A stretch of 64,000 nt of DNA from Ahaetulla prasina (GCF_028640845.1 NC_080546.1:55005409-55069408); one strand, 5' to 3'; counted from the first letter of the stretch, positions 47,294-60,290 are shown. Program-made: numbers and translations. The notes: generated from the sequence alone by a model not told the origin.

Positions 47294-47677
47294 TTACAGT
47301 ATCTGTGAGTTCATCCAGGTCTGCAGAGGTACCTTTAAAATATTCCAATCAGTGCAGTCAAAACATGCCTGTAGCTTTAATTCTGATTCCTCCGTCCAGG
47401 TTTTCACTGATTTAATTATTGGTTTTATGGCTTTAAGTCTTTGCCTGTAAGCAGGTACAAGGTGAATCATGCAATGATCAGAGTGTCCTACAGCTGCACG
47501 TGGTAAAGACCGATAGGCATCTTTTAGTGTTGTGTAGCAGTGGTCTAGAGTATTCTTGCCTCTGGTGGGACAATTGACATGCTGAAAGTATTTTGGTAGT
47601 TCTTTCCTTAAGTTTGCCTTGTTTAGATCTCCCAAAACAATGGCCAGTGAATCAGGGTGTTTGGCTTCAGCCTCCAT
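47294..47677 (-). pseudogene. L3-type LINE endonuclease C-terminal half
   Basis: Reads IVLGDLNKANLRKELPKY (the GDLN catalytic block), CPTRGKNTLDHCYTTLK and GHSDHCMIHLVPAY (the SDH catalytic block) of an apurinic-type endonuclease, the domain that nicks target DNA for LINE insertion. The key Asp, Asn and His residues are kept. The N-terminal half lies at 47977-48171 in another frame. Confidence 0.78.
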
Positions 47678-48390
47678 GATTTGGTCAGCTAGAGTTCGTA
47701 ATGCCTCGTTTACACAGGCTTGTGGTGGGACATAAACAGCAATTAGAAGAAATGAGGAAAATTCACGAGGCGAATAGTAAGGTTTGCAGTTGATAATTAG
47801 AGTCTCTAAATTGTTGTCACAGAATTTGTAAATTATGTTAAAATCTTGACACCAGGTTGAATTAATATATAGGCATAAGCCTCCTCCTTTCTTTTTACCA
47901 GATGTTTCTGGAACCCTGTCTGATCGTTCAATTTGAAATCCTGGAATGTTCAGGCTGCTATTTTCAATGGATTCATTTAACCAGGTTTCAGAGAAGCATA
48001 GGACTGCTGAATTGCGAAATCAGAATAGTATTTGTTTAAGAGGAGTATTTCATCCATCTTATTTGCAAGTGAGCGTATATTTGTTAGGAAAAGCACCCCC
48101 AGCCTGCTGGCCACTCCTCCAGATTGGCCAGCATTCCAGCCATTTCCAAGCCTCTCCAGATCAGTCATCATTATAGCTGGTTTCCAAACTTCTCTGTAAC
48201 TCTCAGTCTCTCAGCTGCCCTCAACAGTTACTCAGTCAGCAGGGAGAGGGATCTTCATGTTGCTGGTGGCCAGGAGGTAAGCTGAGGAGCCAAGGTGCCA
48301 TGGGACCCACCGCATCGCCAGAATCTCCACACTCACCAGAATGGCAGCCCCAACATGTGGCCACACGTTGGGGCTGACAATAGAAATGAA

Positions 48391-49955
48391 AGTTTTAAAA
48401 ATGAAATGGTTTATATTCTACTTAATTTTACAACTTAAGCCCTGAAAATGAGGAATTTTGTACCTTTGTGTCAGTATCTACATAATCAGAACTATCAATT
48501 GACCAAATAAAGAAATAATTCTGGGACATATATCTGATAACTAAAGGCTTTTCCAGATCATTTTTGCATTTCTACTTTGTACAAAACTTACATTCAGTGG
48601 CAAAAGGCCAGTTCATTAGTTGAGAACATCTGTACACTCAGTCTATTGATGATTGCTGAATATTGTATACTAGATTATCAAGGTAACTGTTTCTCTAAAC
48701 TGCAAAGTGTGACTTAGAAAACAAAAATAAAATTGTGTATTTGTTTTAGTACTTCTAGAATGTTATAGTGAACTTATGTTTTTAAGATTGTGTATAATGA
48801 ATACAAGCAATTAACATAGCAAGAGAAAATCACTTCCAAATCCATTCATTAGATTCATTAGATGAATCTGCCTTTACAATTTTATAAGGAAAAATGTGCA
48901 TTAAAAGTTCAGCTTTTGCCTGATTTATTATAAAAAAATCAAGTTTGTAAATTGATACCCAAATGGTATGTAGTGATTTTTGTTATATATATGACACAAA
49001 GTAAAACTGAACTATTCATCTACCAGTATTAGGTGATGTATAAGAGTCATTCTGTATTGTGGTAATTGTGCCAGATCTATAATGAAATAGGAGACTGCAT
49101 TGAAAGTAAAGGCTTCTTGTATTTCCTATTTTTGGCTATCTTTGTTATCTCACCTCTCTGTGAATTAAACTTTTGTCCTATTATTCTCACGACAGTAGGT
49201 AACTGCCAGGCTGTCTTATGCCAGCTCTCTTCAAATATAGAACATGTTTTACCAACTACAAGATGTTTCTTGCAGTGAAATAGTAAAAGGATTTTTTGGG
49301 GGGGGCGGTTTCATTGTTATTCTCTTCATGCTTCATGCACCAGTAGTAATTAACACACAGTTTGGAAAGACCAACATCATAGCTAGGTAACTTTAAACCC
49401 ACTTTTGTTCAATGCTGTATACATAATACTCCTTCCTCGTTTGTTTTTCCCCCCTCTCAAGAAAAACACTGTGAAGTCAGTTGGGCTGTTTAGTAAGGTC
49501 ATCTTTGGGACATTTATAATACCTTTTTTATTTTTTGTGGCTGCAATAGAGAAAACTATGGAAGCAACCTGTATTCTTCAATTTGGAATCTTTTTCTCAG
49601 AAGATATGACAGCCAGCGTATTTCTTGTGCATAAAAATATTCTTTTTGACTGGGGAAATGTTTTTGTTTTCTTGGCTTGATAGCATTACATCTGAGAAAA
49701 TTTTGAACAAACTGATGGGATGGGTAGAACAAGTTATGTAACAGTGAATTAAAGCTCACGAATGTGTATAGAGCATATATTAACTTTATTCACAGCCTTC
49801 TTCTTTTGCTATTTGCAGTCTCCTATTTTGTCAACTGCATTTTATCCCTTGCACATATCAAAAATATAGCTATTTCCCAAAACTATATAAAGAATTATGC
49901 TCTAAGCACAAACAAATGTAATATTTTAAATCAACTAACCCACTATCAATCAATT

Positions 49956-49994
<39 letters not shown>

Positions 49995-50754
49995 TGCTAC
50001 TTTGAATTTAAGGTATCTTAAGTAGGATGACATTGAGTTCTTCAGCCAATATAAGAAATAATAGTTTTTCTTCAAACAGCAAAGCAGAACTATTGAATAA
50101 TTGCCTACTTTACAGTAATGTAGTTCTCTGATGTACTTTTGCTCTTATGTTCTACAAGGAGTTGCCCTAAATGGAATAGGAAGCTTATTTATCCCCTCCC
50201 CTTTTTTTAAACAACCAGGGGTTATTTGGTACAGCCTTTTTAATATATTATACAACAATGAAAAATAAGAAATGTAATTTGTTAGATAGTACCATAGCCT
50301 GAAATAATTCTAATACTTTTAATTCTAATAGTTTTAGCTAAAAATTCTTAGTAAAAAAAACCCCAATTTTTTTCCCATTTAAACAAGAATAGACTTTATG
50401 GTCAAAACTTGAAAGCCTTTACTAATACTCACACATATAAAAATAATCATGTTAATTTTTTGGAACTTTAAAAACTGCAAAAGTAATTTGTTATCAGACC
50501 AGACCACAAACTAAATATGAGGCTAAGATGAGATTTAGAATAGACACTTCCTGATGTTATCAAACAACTAAGCATAGGCTACTTACTTCAGTAGTTCTGG
50601 GATATTGTACTTCCTGCCTTTATATTTTAATTTTGAAAAAGATATGTATTCATCAACCACTATCATTCTTTTGGATCTGTGGAAATCACTGGTTATATCA
50701 CATTCATTATTCTATGTTTCTAAGATGTAGGGCTATGCCATGGTTCCTTTTTTT
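48391..50754. other. AT-rich unique DNA with an (AATC)n microsatellite
   Basis: No gene recognised. An (AATC)n run lies at about 49950-49993. The 91-codon ORF at 49405-49680 is hydrophobic but has no family signature and no splice context. Confidence 0.5.
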
Positions 50755-51035
50755 TTAATTTACATTTATATCCCGCCCTTCTCCGAAGACTCAGGGCGGC
50801 TTACATTGTGTAAGGCAATAGTTTCATTCTAGATGCATATTTATATACAAAGTCAACAAAGTCAACTTATTGCCCCCCCAACAATCTGGGTCCTCATTTT
50901 ACCTACCTTATAAAGGATGGAAGGCTGAGTCAACCTTGGGCCTGGTGGGACTAGAACCTGCAGTAATTGCAGGCAGCTGTGTTTAATAACAGGCTTCTTA
51001 CAGCCTGAGTCACACCGCAGCCCGGTTCCTATTTC
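50755..51035 (-). mobile_element. tRNA-derived SINE with CR1-like 3' tail, copy 2
   Basis: Same family as 30545 and 60390. CCCGCCCTTCTCCGAAGACT at its 3' end equals the CR1 terminus; GGGACTAGAACC on plus is the reverse of the B box. The tRNA-like head is at about 51020-51035. Confidence 0.82.
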
Positions 51036-53229
51036 TGCTACCTACCTGGTGCTCTACTGCTGTCTCTATCCTAAAAGACATGACCATCTAGCATTCATCC
51101 CGTTCATCTTCACTTATGATTATAGAACTGTTGAATGTAATAACAAAAGTTTTCCAGACGAATATGAAGGTTAATATAAGGAAGAAGGGAGACGGAGAGA
51201 ACGAGTCACATATGCTGACTGGAAAGAAAAGTTTTAAACTTTGTCAGCACATCACTGTCTGCTGCATGAAAAAGAATGTTGCTAGTTTACACAATGCATG
51301 CTGTTTAAAATCCCTTCAAGAGGCTGATTACACTTGAAGGGGTCCATAACCTCCAATGTTTTAATTGCTGAAAAATAGCTTATGTAGTTAATTATAAAAG
51401 CAGTGCAGATGCATATGTAGTGATAGCTATGAGAATGCAGCTGATTTGAATGTAATGAGTGCTTTTTCATCAGTTCAAGAATGACATTTCTAATTTTCCT
51501 TCAAGAAAGCCACCTCATGCCTTTTTAATACGGTGCTTTATAAAGAGAACTCTTTCACATACAGTAGATAAACCACCTTTTTTTCATATATAGGTATTGT
51601 ATCCATTTCTTGTTCTCTGGTTTATTTGCTCCTATTTTCCTCCTATGCATTTTTGTTTATCATTTTTCACGAGTAGAGAAATTTGTCAAATTGGGTGATG
51701 ATCTGTATCCTTTTCTTGATCAGAAAAATATAATAATTACCATCTTTCATAGAGCTTGGTACTTTCTAAGTATACCAAAATGAGAGCAACTGGAATTCAA
51801 AAGCAATCAACAGCCATATTTGCCATAAAATGTGGGAAATGTAGCTTCAGCAGGTTGAGAAAGGTTGCTATCTATACCAGTACAATTCCATGTATACAAA
51901 TTGAATGAATTTTCATAATGGGGAAAAGATCAATTGAATCTGTTATGAATCAGGGACCCATAGCACATTTAGATTTATACAGTTTATTATTGCTTTATTT
52001 CTTTTAGCAGTTAGGACTTTAAATTTGTGTTTTCTGTTCATTATGGCTACAAAGTTGAGGACTGAATAAGGAGGACTTTATTTTGCAGAATAGATACAAT
52101 TGAAATATTTTGATGGAATCCTTGGTAACACATGGCCCTCTTTGCTTGGTTATGATTGGCATCATAAAAAAGCTTTTGAGTTCTACAGAACTTATGACTG
52201 ATTTGCATTAAATGAAATAATTAAAAAAGCATAGATGAGGCTGTTAGATGAGTTAGATGAGGCTGGATACGTATTATTAGTTTGTTTGTTTTTTTGACAA
52301 ATATCCTACTTTGTTTTAGTAGTTTAAATTTTAATAGTTTGCAAGATTGATTACACTTATAACAAAATGCTTAATATTACCTTTCAAGTGCTTTAGAAGA
52401 TGTTTACTAAAGTCCAATATGCCTTATAAATCAGAAGCAAGCATAATTCAGTCATGCATGTCCTTAGATATTATACATTATGCTGTCCACTATCCATACT
52501 ACATTGATTATTTTATTGACTACTATGTAGTATGTGTTATTAGATAATATTATGGTGAATTTCTACCCACCAATTTTTTTTATCTAATATTTGTTTTGAT
52601 TGTATTATACTTTTCTACAAGCATAGAAAACAAAATGATTTAGAAATAATGAAATATAATGAAATAAAACATATGTGCACACTTTTAGCATTCCTGAATG
52701 TTTGGCTGTTTCTTCTTAAAAAGAAAAATGCATGAAACTTAGTCATGTGACCTGGCAAACCAAGATACAAAAGGGTTGATTGTTCCTTCAAGTAGCTTGT
52801 CCATATATGGTTAGTTTTCTGCTCTGGTCTTGTCAATCACTGTGTCTTAGCAGAGCAACAGGATGTCAGACAGCAATTTTTCAACTTATCATCAGGACAT
52901 TCCTGTTCTGTGATGCTTTTACAGTTTGTATCAGGTATGAGGAGGAAAACATCATTTTAATTCCAGTTCAGGGGCAATATTGGAAGACTTCTTTCTATGA
53001 AAGGTTCTGTAGTATTTTAAATGGATTGAGAATCAGAATTGGTTTCTGCCTTAGATTCAAGGCAGGGGGAACAACTTACTGGAAAGTATCCAGGCAGAAA
53101 GCAATTTAGGTACTATACGGTAGATTTTATTTTAGTTTTAATTTGTACATTTTATGATCGTGAGAGAGACTGATAGTCCCAGGAAGAGGTATAATACAAT
53201 TAAATGCATTAGTAAAATTAATATTGTCA
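51036..53229. other. AT-rich unique DNA, no gene seen
   Basis: 2.2 kb with no recognised repeat. The ORF at 52780-53109 (109 codons) shows no motif. Confidence 0.5.
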
Positions 53230-53660
53230 AAATTAAATAAAATTCATTAAAAGCTCGGTGAACAAAATGATTTTTCTAAGAAAAATATTTGGAGGGCAAA
53301 TATGTATCCATGTGGAATGCATTCCATAGTTTTTCCACTCTATAAAAGAAAAGTCTCTGTCCTGTGTACTTGACAGGCAGCATTTCCACAGTAGGTGAGT
53401 CTTCAAAACAGCATTTTCTACAAAGCAGCTGAGCAAGTCTGAAGCAGAAGAATTAATTCCCAAAATAGTTAGCATTAAGCTGTTTAGAGATATAAAGGTA
53501 AAAACCAGCAGTCTGAATGATGATTGGTAACCAAGTGTAGATTACTATCTATTCAAAATAGGCTTCACATCAATCCAAGTCTTCTGCAGACTTCAGAAGC
53601 AGAAACAGGAACATCCAGTGTGAGGTTGTTTTGGTTAGCTTCATTATATTCAGGATTGAA
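53230..53660 (-). mobile_element. Old CR1-clade LINE, ORF2 C-terminal end
   Basis: The plus-strand reading order GAATGCATTCCATAG, AGTCTCTGTCCTGTG, AAGCTGTTTAGAGATATAAA and CCAGCAGTCTGAAT follows the reverse complement of the CR1-type C-terminal block (the FRVRFK-to-LWNELP region). Too old for a continuous frame. Confidence 0.45.
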
Positions 53661-55099
53661 TTGTCAGAAATAATGGTTTCTGGGTAAATATTTTAAGGCT
53701 GCCAGGAATGTACTTGGATGGCAGCATCTTAGCTTATTAAGAAGGAGGAATAGAGCATGTAAGCATCTTTGGTTTAACTAGGACCAAAGCTTTGATCTTC
53801 CATTTAAGTTCTTATTTTGAACTTTATAACCATTGACAAAACAGCTCCCATAGAGCCCTAAATTCTAGGGTAACTGTCATGAATTAGGAAATTAGCAGGA
53901 AAATAGAATTCCTGCAATCCACTTGCCCCAAGTAAAGTGAAGTGAAGTTCCCTACAGTAAAAAAAATGTTCCAGGGCAGTTACTTATAGGAACAGCTACC
54001 TATAATGGAAAAGCAGAAAGGAAAAAAAAATATTGCTAAAAAAAAATAAAGATAGGTTCTGGGTTATTTTTCTCTTAAAGTACTTCTGATATATGTTATT
54101 GTTAGCGTTTGTTTTAAATAAAAATCTATCCACAATGAGATATGTGTAGTTTGTTTGTATACATGTTTTCTCACACACACTAGAAAGTGTGACTTGTAGC
54201 AAAACCTCCTAAGAAACAATGTCACAGTGTCAATTCCTACATCAGAAGAAATGGAACTGCCTGAGGTGTCTTTTTTCAATCTTCAGCCTAAGGCCATGCT
54301 GTTACTGGAAAAATAAGGAAGAGTTAAAAGCTCACCATTTAGTCAAGAAATTTGTTGGAAATAGAAAAGGATCACTAGAAATAATTTGTTGTTTTCAGAG
54401 TGCAAGACAAAGTACAACACCCAAAAACTTTATTTTTTAAGTGACAAAAAATGACCAGGAGAGTTATGTTCCATATTGTGGTTTTAAGGCAGCATTTTCA
54501 TTGTGACAAGATAAGTGTGTGAACATGTTTTTTGAGGGCATTGTGAAATTTATTCCAAACAGTATTTACTTAACAGTTCAACTTAGCCAAACATTTTAGA
54601 GTCCCATTTAAGATTATATGTTTGTAATTAGAACAAAATGTGATGGAAAATAAATCCCACTTTATATTTCATAAATTAGTTTGAGTTCATACCACCAGCA
54701 CATATTATCCGTGGTTAAATTGTAACTATGACTACAGAAGGAATTTTTCAACATTTTCAGCCTTATTAAAGGCCTTATTAAAGACTGAAATATCAGAGTC
54801 AGTGTAAAGCAAATATCCTGGAACATAACCTTTTCCAATTTTTTGTGTCTCCAATATATTGGACTTTTAATTGTATAATCTCCACTAAAGCCATATGGAG
54901 GCACCAGATCGGAGAAGGCTATTATAGCTCATAGTCCAGTAGTATGAAAGTATGTACTTATAGGCAGAAACATGTAGGCACACATACAGTATATAAACAG
55001 AGAAGCTTGTTAGAATTATAGTTGTATTATACATAAGAATATGATATAAGATGATAATTGTTTTATGCATATTGGTATAATATATAACTATGACTTTAT
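53661..55099. other. AT-rich unique DNA, no gene seen
   Basis: Nothing recognised. Confidence 0.5.
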
Positions 55100-55985
55100 T
55101 ATAGCAACAGGTAAAGCTAGGCAAAATCACATCAGATACCTGTACAATTAGCACAGGAACCCCCAGGGCTGTATGCTCTCTCTACTTGTCTCTATACACC
55201 AATGACTGCATCTCAAAAGATCTCTCTGTTAAAGTACTGAAGTTTGCAGATGATACAATAGTGATTAGACTCATTCAAGACGACGCATCTGCATACAGAC
55301 AGGAGGTTGAACAACTAGACTTGTGGTGCAACTGGAATAATCTTGAACACACTCAAAACCATAGAAATGATAGTAGATTTTAGGAGAAAACCTCCTATAG
55401 TACCACCTCTTACAATACTAGACTACACAGTATCAAAAGTAGAGACCTTCAAGCTTCTAGGTTCATATTTCAAGACTTAAAATGGACACCTAACATCCAA
55501 AATGTCTTCAAAAAAACATAACAAAGAATGTTCTTTCTGTGGCAACTCAGAAAGCTCAAACTGCCTAAAGAGCTGCTGATTCAGTTCTCCAGAGCAATTA
55601 TTGAGTCTGTCATCTTCACCTCCATAACTGTCTGGTTTGGTTCTGCAACCAAACAAGAAAACACAGACTTCAACGGATAATTAGAACTGCAGAAAAAACA
55701 ATTGCTACCAACTTGTCTTCCATTGAGGACCTGTATACTTCACAGTCAAAAACAGGGCTGAGAAAATATCTACAGACCTCTCACATCCTGGACATAAATT
55801 GTTTCAACTTCTACCCTCAAAACGATGCTATAGGGCACTGCACACCACAACAACTAGACACAAGGACAGTTTTTTCCCCAAATGCCATCACTCTGCTAAA
55901 CAACTAATTCCCACAACATTGTCAAACTATTTACTAAGACTGTATTACTATTATTCTTCTCATCCTATTACCTAGATACAATAGA
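55100..55985 (+). mobile_element. L3/L2-type LINE, 5'-truncated, plus strand
   Basis: This starts just before RT motif C. SLYTNDCISKDLSVKVLKFA, then FADDTIVIRLIQDDASAYRQ, LWCNWNN, and after frameshifts LPKELLIQFSRAIIESVIFT, SSIEDLYTSQ and FNFYPQNDAIGHCTPQQLD in another frame. It matches 45473-46240 of the full-length copy on the other strand. The usual AATAG tail is absent, so its 3' end is lost or decayed. Confidence 0.78.
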
Positions 55986-56879
55986 TAAATCAGTCCAGGA
56001 AACTCTGATTTGACACAAACAAATACAGAGATGATCCAAAGCACATTTGATTATTGGATAAAATGTAAGGATAATTTAAGATCTTAAATTAATTTTAACT
56101 TAAAGATCAATTTAATTCTAGGGTTAATTTATATTTTTAAGAAGTATTTCTTTGTTTACTTTTTCACATCATTATCAATAAATTTATATATTATTAAATA
56201 CATTCTTACACACCCACATACAGTATGTCATGTGATATCACTGTACATTGATATCAATTGCCCACTGTAACTATTTTCTGTAATTCATACTTGCAAGTAT
56301 AATTCTGACAGTTTTAAATAGAAAAAAAAAAGTAACAGGATTTTAAAATACAACACTGATTACTTGTGCGGGGGGAACAAATTAAATGTATAGCTGGAGA
56401 AGAAGTAGGATGGGAAAACTTGGCAATTACACTCTGACTTCCAAGGAGAAAGCAACACATTCCAAAGAGAGGCCCCAAATAAGAATCTACGCAGTCCTGA
56501 ACTGGGTAGGGGAAGGAGGAAAAGATTTTGGATAGCCACACCCTATAATTTTCCAGGGTATATCTATTAGAAGTTATATCTTTAGTTTGACAAAATTCTG
56601 TCTACTAGGTATAAACACGAATGGATTTCACTGTGTCATCTTTGGACTTAAGCCTGACACTAGGCCTATTATAATATTGCTTCCTTAATTTTGATAAAAC
56701 AATTTCTAAACTTTTATGGATCTTGATTTACTTAATAGCATTTACTTGTGTACCATATTTATATAATCACATCTGTCACAAAACATGACTCTGGAGGGCA
56801 TGCAACTGTGAATTGAAAATAAAAAACATAAATGAACATAGTCATCATTAAAGGCTATTTAAAAAAACACATGAGCAGG
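55986..56879. other. AT-rich unique DNA, no gene seen
   Basis: Nothing recognised. Confidence 0.5.
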
Positions 56880-57150
56880 AGCCATTGCAAGACTTCTTTG
56901 GCTATCTGGGATCCTCAGGCCTGATAGCATAGCCAGGTCTTAAAGGATTTGCTAAATGTTGAAAAGAATGACACTAGCTTGACTTCTGAGGGTAAAAGAT
57001 TCCATAATGCAGGTGCTGCAACAGAGAAGGCTGGTCTCCTGGGACCCACCAAGTGTCATTCCCTAATACATGAGACTCACAACAACTGTTTTCTGCCAAA
57101 TCTCTTGGGAAGAACAGTTACAGTCAAGGAGATGCAATCAGTACGTTTCT
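56880..57150 (-). mobile_element. Old CR1-clade LINE, ORF2 C-terminal end
   Basis: AGATTCCATAATGCAGGTGC, ACAGAGAAGGCTGGTCTCCT and GGGACCCACCAAGTGTCATT on plus are the reverse of the same CR1-type C-terminal block seen at 42365 and 53230. Confidence 0.5.
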
Positions 57151-57699
57151 TAACAGTTTGTTTAGTTAAAAATCTTGTAATCTACATAATTCTAAAAGAA
57201 GTACTTAAGATTCCTAAAAGAGTAAGCTATCTTAGGAAAAGTCATTAGAAGTTGAGGAAATTAATATTGCCTACTTACGAATAATAGCGAACAAGAATAC
57301 ATTTCTAATAAATCAACGGGGTTTTTTTAGAATATAAAATTAGTTTCCCCCCTTTTTAAAACTTAAATAGAAGCTAAGATGACAGAAAATGTTTATTGAA
57401 CACATCATGTTTATAAAGTGTAACTTAGTGACTCCTATGTTAACCAATATAGTTTGAACCTATTCTATTATTATCATATTTTCATCTAAAATCCAAAGGA
57501 TCATCAACATGACTTTACAGCAATCACTGGTTGCCAACAATATATACATTCTTCTTGGATATATTCCCAATAGCATGAATCTATCAAGGAATTAAAATTA
57601 CGAATTTTGCATATAAAGAATTGTCAAAAGAATTAATATACAGCATAAGAGCAAATTTAGCCCTGATTCGCAAAGTAAACTACTAATATGTATTTTGTC
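57151..57699. other. AT-rich unique DNA, no gene seen
   Basis: Nothing recognised. Confidence 0.5.
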
Positions 57700-58392
57700 A
57701 ACATTCCATGTTGAAAAAAAAGGGTAACAGGATTTTCAAGGGAAAGAGCTGTCCAACCAACAAAACATCAAGAACAGATGGCAAGAACGTACAAAAGAGT
57801 AGAGGGACCTAGCCTCAGGATGATGAAGAAAGAGAAGCAGAAATAGAATTGGCTATATGGGTAATGCCAACTACCAAACAACAAGACTCTAGATGTTTAC
57901 CTGCAGAATTACTGAGACCTGTACTACCTATAATTAGTTATTAAAGACCTGTGCCAAAAAATTTGGGAAACTAACATGTGGCCACAGGATTCGAAATACT
58001 CAAGAGTTCATTCCACTGCCAAAAAGGGTCACTTTAAAGATTGCTCCAGTTAACACACAATTGCTCTCATCCCTCACATCAGCAAGATTCTGTTTAAAAT
58101 TATACAACAATGTGTAGCACCAACCATTGAAAGGAAATTACCAGATATGCAAGCCGGTTTCCAAAGCAGTCATGGCACCTATGACCATATTGCAAATCTG
58201 CACTGGATTTGAGAAAAATCTCAAATATCAGAAAAATCGTTTACATATGCTTCACCAACTACAAAAAAGCCTTCAATTGTATTAATCATGAGAAGCTATG
58301 AAAAGCCCTGCAAGACTTGGGGTATCAGTATATCTGGTCAAGTTAGTGCAATCAGTGTACACAAATCAGAAGGTCACCAAGCAAACACCGTA
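57700..58392 (+). mobile_element. BovB/RTE LINE 2, segment 1
   Basis: Decayed RT region: IALIPHISKILFKIIQQ, ERKLPDMQAGFQSSHGTYDH, IANLHWI and, after a frame break, ALQDLGYQYIWSS-like sequence. It is cut at the TA dinucleotide 58391-58392 by a MITE. The left border is uncertain. Confidence 0.72.
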
Positions 58393-58508
58393 TGGCAGGG
58401 ATGTCCAAACTTGGCAACTTTAAGACTTGTGGACTTTAACTCCCAGAATTCCTCTTGTGATGTTGAAGTCCACAAGTCTTAAAGTTGCCAAGTTTGGACA
58501 CCCCGCCA
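58393..58508. mobile_element. 116-bp palindromic MITE with TA duplication
   Basis: Almost the whole element is two inverted arms: TGGCAGGGATGTCCAAACTT and onward to GTGGACTT on the left, the complement on the right ending GGACACCCCGCCA, with a 20-bp centre (AACTCCCAGAATTCC). TA precedes (58391-58392) and follows (58509-58510), and removing the insert restores the BovB reading ...ACCG-TA-TGGAGAC. TA duplication fits a Tc1/mariner-mobilised MITE. Confidence 0.85.
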
Positions 58509-58988
58509 TATGGAGACTACAATTGGTTTAAGATAAAGAAGTGTGACAAAGTTGCATTTCTCTTTCTTTTTTATACAACCTGTATGCCAAAATGATCATG
58601 AGGAAGCTGCAAAAAATTGGAGTAAAGCTTTGGTGAAAGAAACATCAACAATCTTCAATATGCTGGTGATACAATTTTCCTCTCAGAAACCAAAGGTCTG
58701 GAAACATCTGATCAAAAAAATCAAAGAAGAAAGTGAGAATTTTGGTCTTTTTCTGAATATCAAAAAGACTAGCCCCCTGACCACTGCAAGGAATGGAAAC
58801 ATCAAAATAGGAATTGATGGTGAAGAGCTAGAATGTAGGAAAATTCACTTTCTTAGGATCACATATAGCTCTAAGCAACTTAGAAATAAAACATCAGATT
58901 GCACGGGGACACACAGCAATGATGAAATAGTCAACTATGGAAAAAGCATGAATATCAGCCCGGCAACAAAACGTAGGTTAGTCTGTTT
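58509..58988 (+). mobile_element. BovB/RTE LINE 2, segment 2
   Basis: The RT goes on: VKETSTIFNMLVIQFSSQK (a damaged motif C region), IKEESENFGLFLNIKKT, NIKIGIDGEELECRKIHFL and ATKRRLV. The 165-codon frame 58543-59040 covers most of this and then runs into the CR1 insertion. The catalytic YADD is not intact. Confidence 0.75.
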
Positions 58989-59471
58989 TATTTATTTATT
59001 TATTTATTTTTCGTATTTTTATACCGCCCTATCTCCCTAGGGACTCAGGGCGGTTTACAGGCAGATAAAAAATACATATAAATACAAAATAAAACATCAA
59101 TTAAAAAACTTATTCCAAATAGCCGAATAATTAAAAATAACAGTATACCTAATAAAACCCAATTGAAACCAGTTTAAATTTAAAATCTAAAATCTAGTCC
59201 AGTCCTGCGCAGATAAATAGATGAGTTTTAAGCTCGCGGCGAAAGGTTCGGAGGTCCGGAAGTTGACGAAGTCCTGGGGGAAGCTCGTTCCAAAGGGTGG
59301 GAGCCCCCACAGAGAAGGCCCTTCCCCTGGGTGTCGCCAGATGGCACTGCCTAGCCTACAGCACCCTGAGGAGTCCCTCTCTGTGAGAGCGCACGGGTCA
59401 GTGAGAGGTATTCGGTAGCAGCAGACGGTCCCGTAAATAGCCCGGCCCTATGCCATGGAGCGCTGTTCTAT
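58989..59471 (-). mobile_element. CR1 LINE 3' end inserted in BovB
   Basis: Reverse-oriented CR1 tail ((TTTA)n, GACTCAGGGCGGTTTACAG) and the last about 100 codons of ORF2 (read in reverse at 59220-59465). TCTGTTT at 58982-58988 and 59472-59478 is the target-site duplication, and the BovB frame resumes beyond it. Confidence 0.85.
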
Positions 59472-59844
59472 TCTGTTTCCCATAGCTACCTATGTTTGTA
59501 AACTCTAACAAGCAAGACAGTAAGAAAATTTGAGCTACGGTGCTGGAGAAGGGTCCTGCATATTCTTTGGACAGCAAAGGTGACTAACAAGAAAGTACTG
59601 AAGTGCATAACACTCGATATGTCACTAAAAGTCAAAATCGTGAAGCTTGCATCTCACTTACTTTGGTCATGCAGGGGGAATTCGTTGCACAAAGCAATTA
59701 TGTTTGGCAGAGTTAGCAGTAAAAGAAACCAGGCCTTCAAAGAACATACTGGCTGGATACCATCAAAGATGACACCATCTAAGACACAGAAAAACTCAAA
59801 GAAATAATGCAAGATCAGAAAATATTTGTCAGATCCCTATCGTG
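59472..59844 (+). mobile_element. BovB/RTE LINE 2, segment 3 (C-terminus)
   Basis: FPIATYVCKL, ELRCWRRVLHIPWTAKVTNK and VLKCITLDMSLKVKIVKLAS follow the BovB C-terminus (PVVTYGCESW, RRLLRIPWTAKRTN). The frame at 59580-59807 is open. It ends at about 59840 with QDQKIF. Confidence 0.75.
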
Positions 59845-60290
59845 ATACTACCATTTCTGTGGAGAGGAGGGCCTGGATCATTTATTCACATTACCCTTTC
59901 CTGTTTCCTACATATCCTGTAATCCCTTAGTTTATAACTCTAGCTCTGACACCTATCTGCCCTGTGCTTTGAATTACCTTTGGGGAATGTGTAAGGGGAG
60001 AGGGCCATCTGTTTTGTCTCAGTTCTGAAGCCTCTTGAAAGAAGTGCCTGGGAACAGTCCCTTATCTCCTTCCCAGGTCTTCACAACATCTTCATACCTG
60101 TGGATTGGCTCATTCAATATCGGACTGAGGGGAGGAGTTTCTAACTCCTAACAGAATTGCCTAAGGGGACTTTAGAGCTTGCTTTGCTTTTGTCTTGCAA
60201 TCACTCCCTTTCAATAAAAGGTTCCTTTTGAAATGCTGCTGTCTCAAGAGTCTGTACTTTCTTGAATGGGTAGGAGAGGCAGGACCTTAC
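59845..60290 (+). mobile_element. Probable solo LTR
   Basis: It has the layout of an LTR: GC-richer promoter-like part with GGATTGGCTCATTC, then CAATAAAAGGTTCC (polyadenylation signal at about 60212) followed by a U5-like stretch CTGCTGTCTCAAGAGTCTG and an end near CCTTACA. No coding sequence and no clear TSD, so the borders are estimates. It follows the BovB end directly. Confidence 0.5.

Larger units (their letters stand above)
45181..48390 (-). mobile_element. L3/L2-type LINE, nearly full length
   Basis: A 3.2-kb non-LTR retrotransposon on the minus strand. Left is the 3' end: (AATAG)4, then a 3' UTR with TTGGCCAAGTGTGATTGGAC. Then the ORF2 C-terminus (LLIQFYRGIIESVICTS, LPSIEDLYTARI, LLPSKRRYR), the RT at about 46690-46100 (NDYRPVALTSVVMKTFERL, LFVDFSSAFNTI as motif A, FADD in motif C at about 46120), the linker (ADDLNEFYCRFE), the endonuclease (LAIVLGDLNKANL, TRGKNTLDHCYTTLKDAY, GHSDHCMIHLVP) and its start NIRSLANKMDEILLL at about 48070. 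A GC-rich leader with a CCCCAACATGTGGCC/ACACGTTGGGGC hairpin ends at about 48385. Many small indels break the ORF; it is dead but complete in layout. It is the reference copy for the other L3 pieces here. Confidence 0.83.

Noticed and set aside
46156..47415. Plus-strand ORFs at 46156-46419, 47021-47203 and 47182-47415
   Set aside because: Antisense to the LINE RT and endonuclease.
49405..49680. 91-codon hydrophobic ORF
   Set aside because: T-rich DNA gives hydrophobic codons by chance; no recognisable membrane-protein family.
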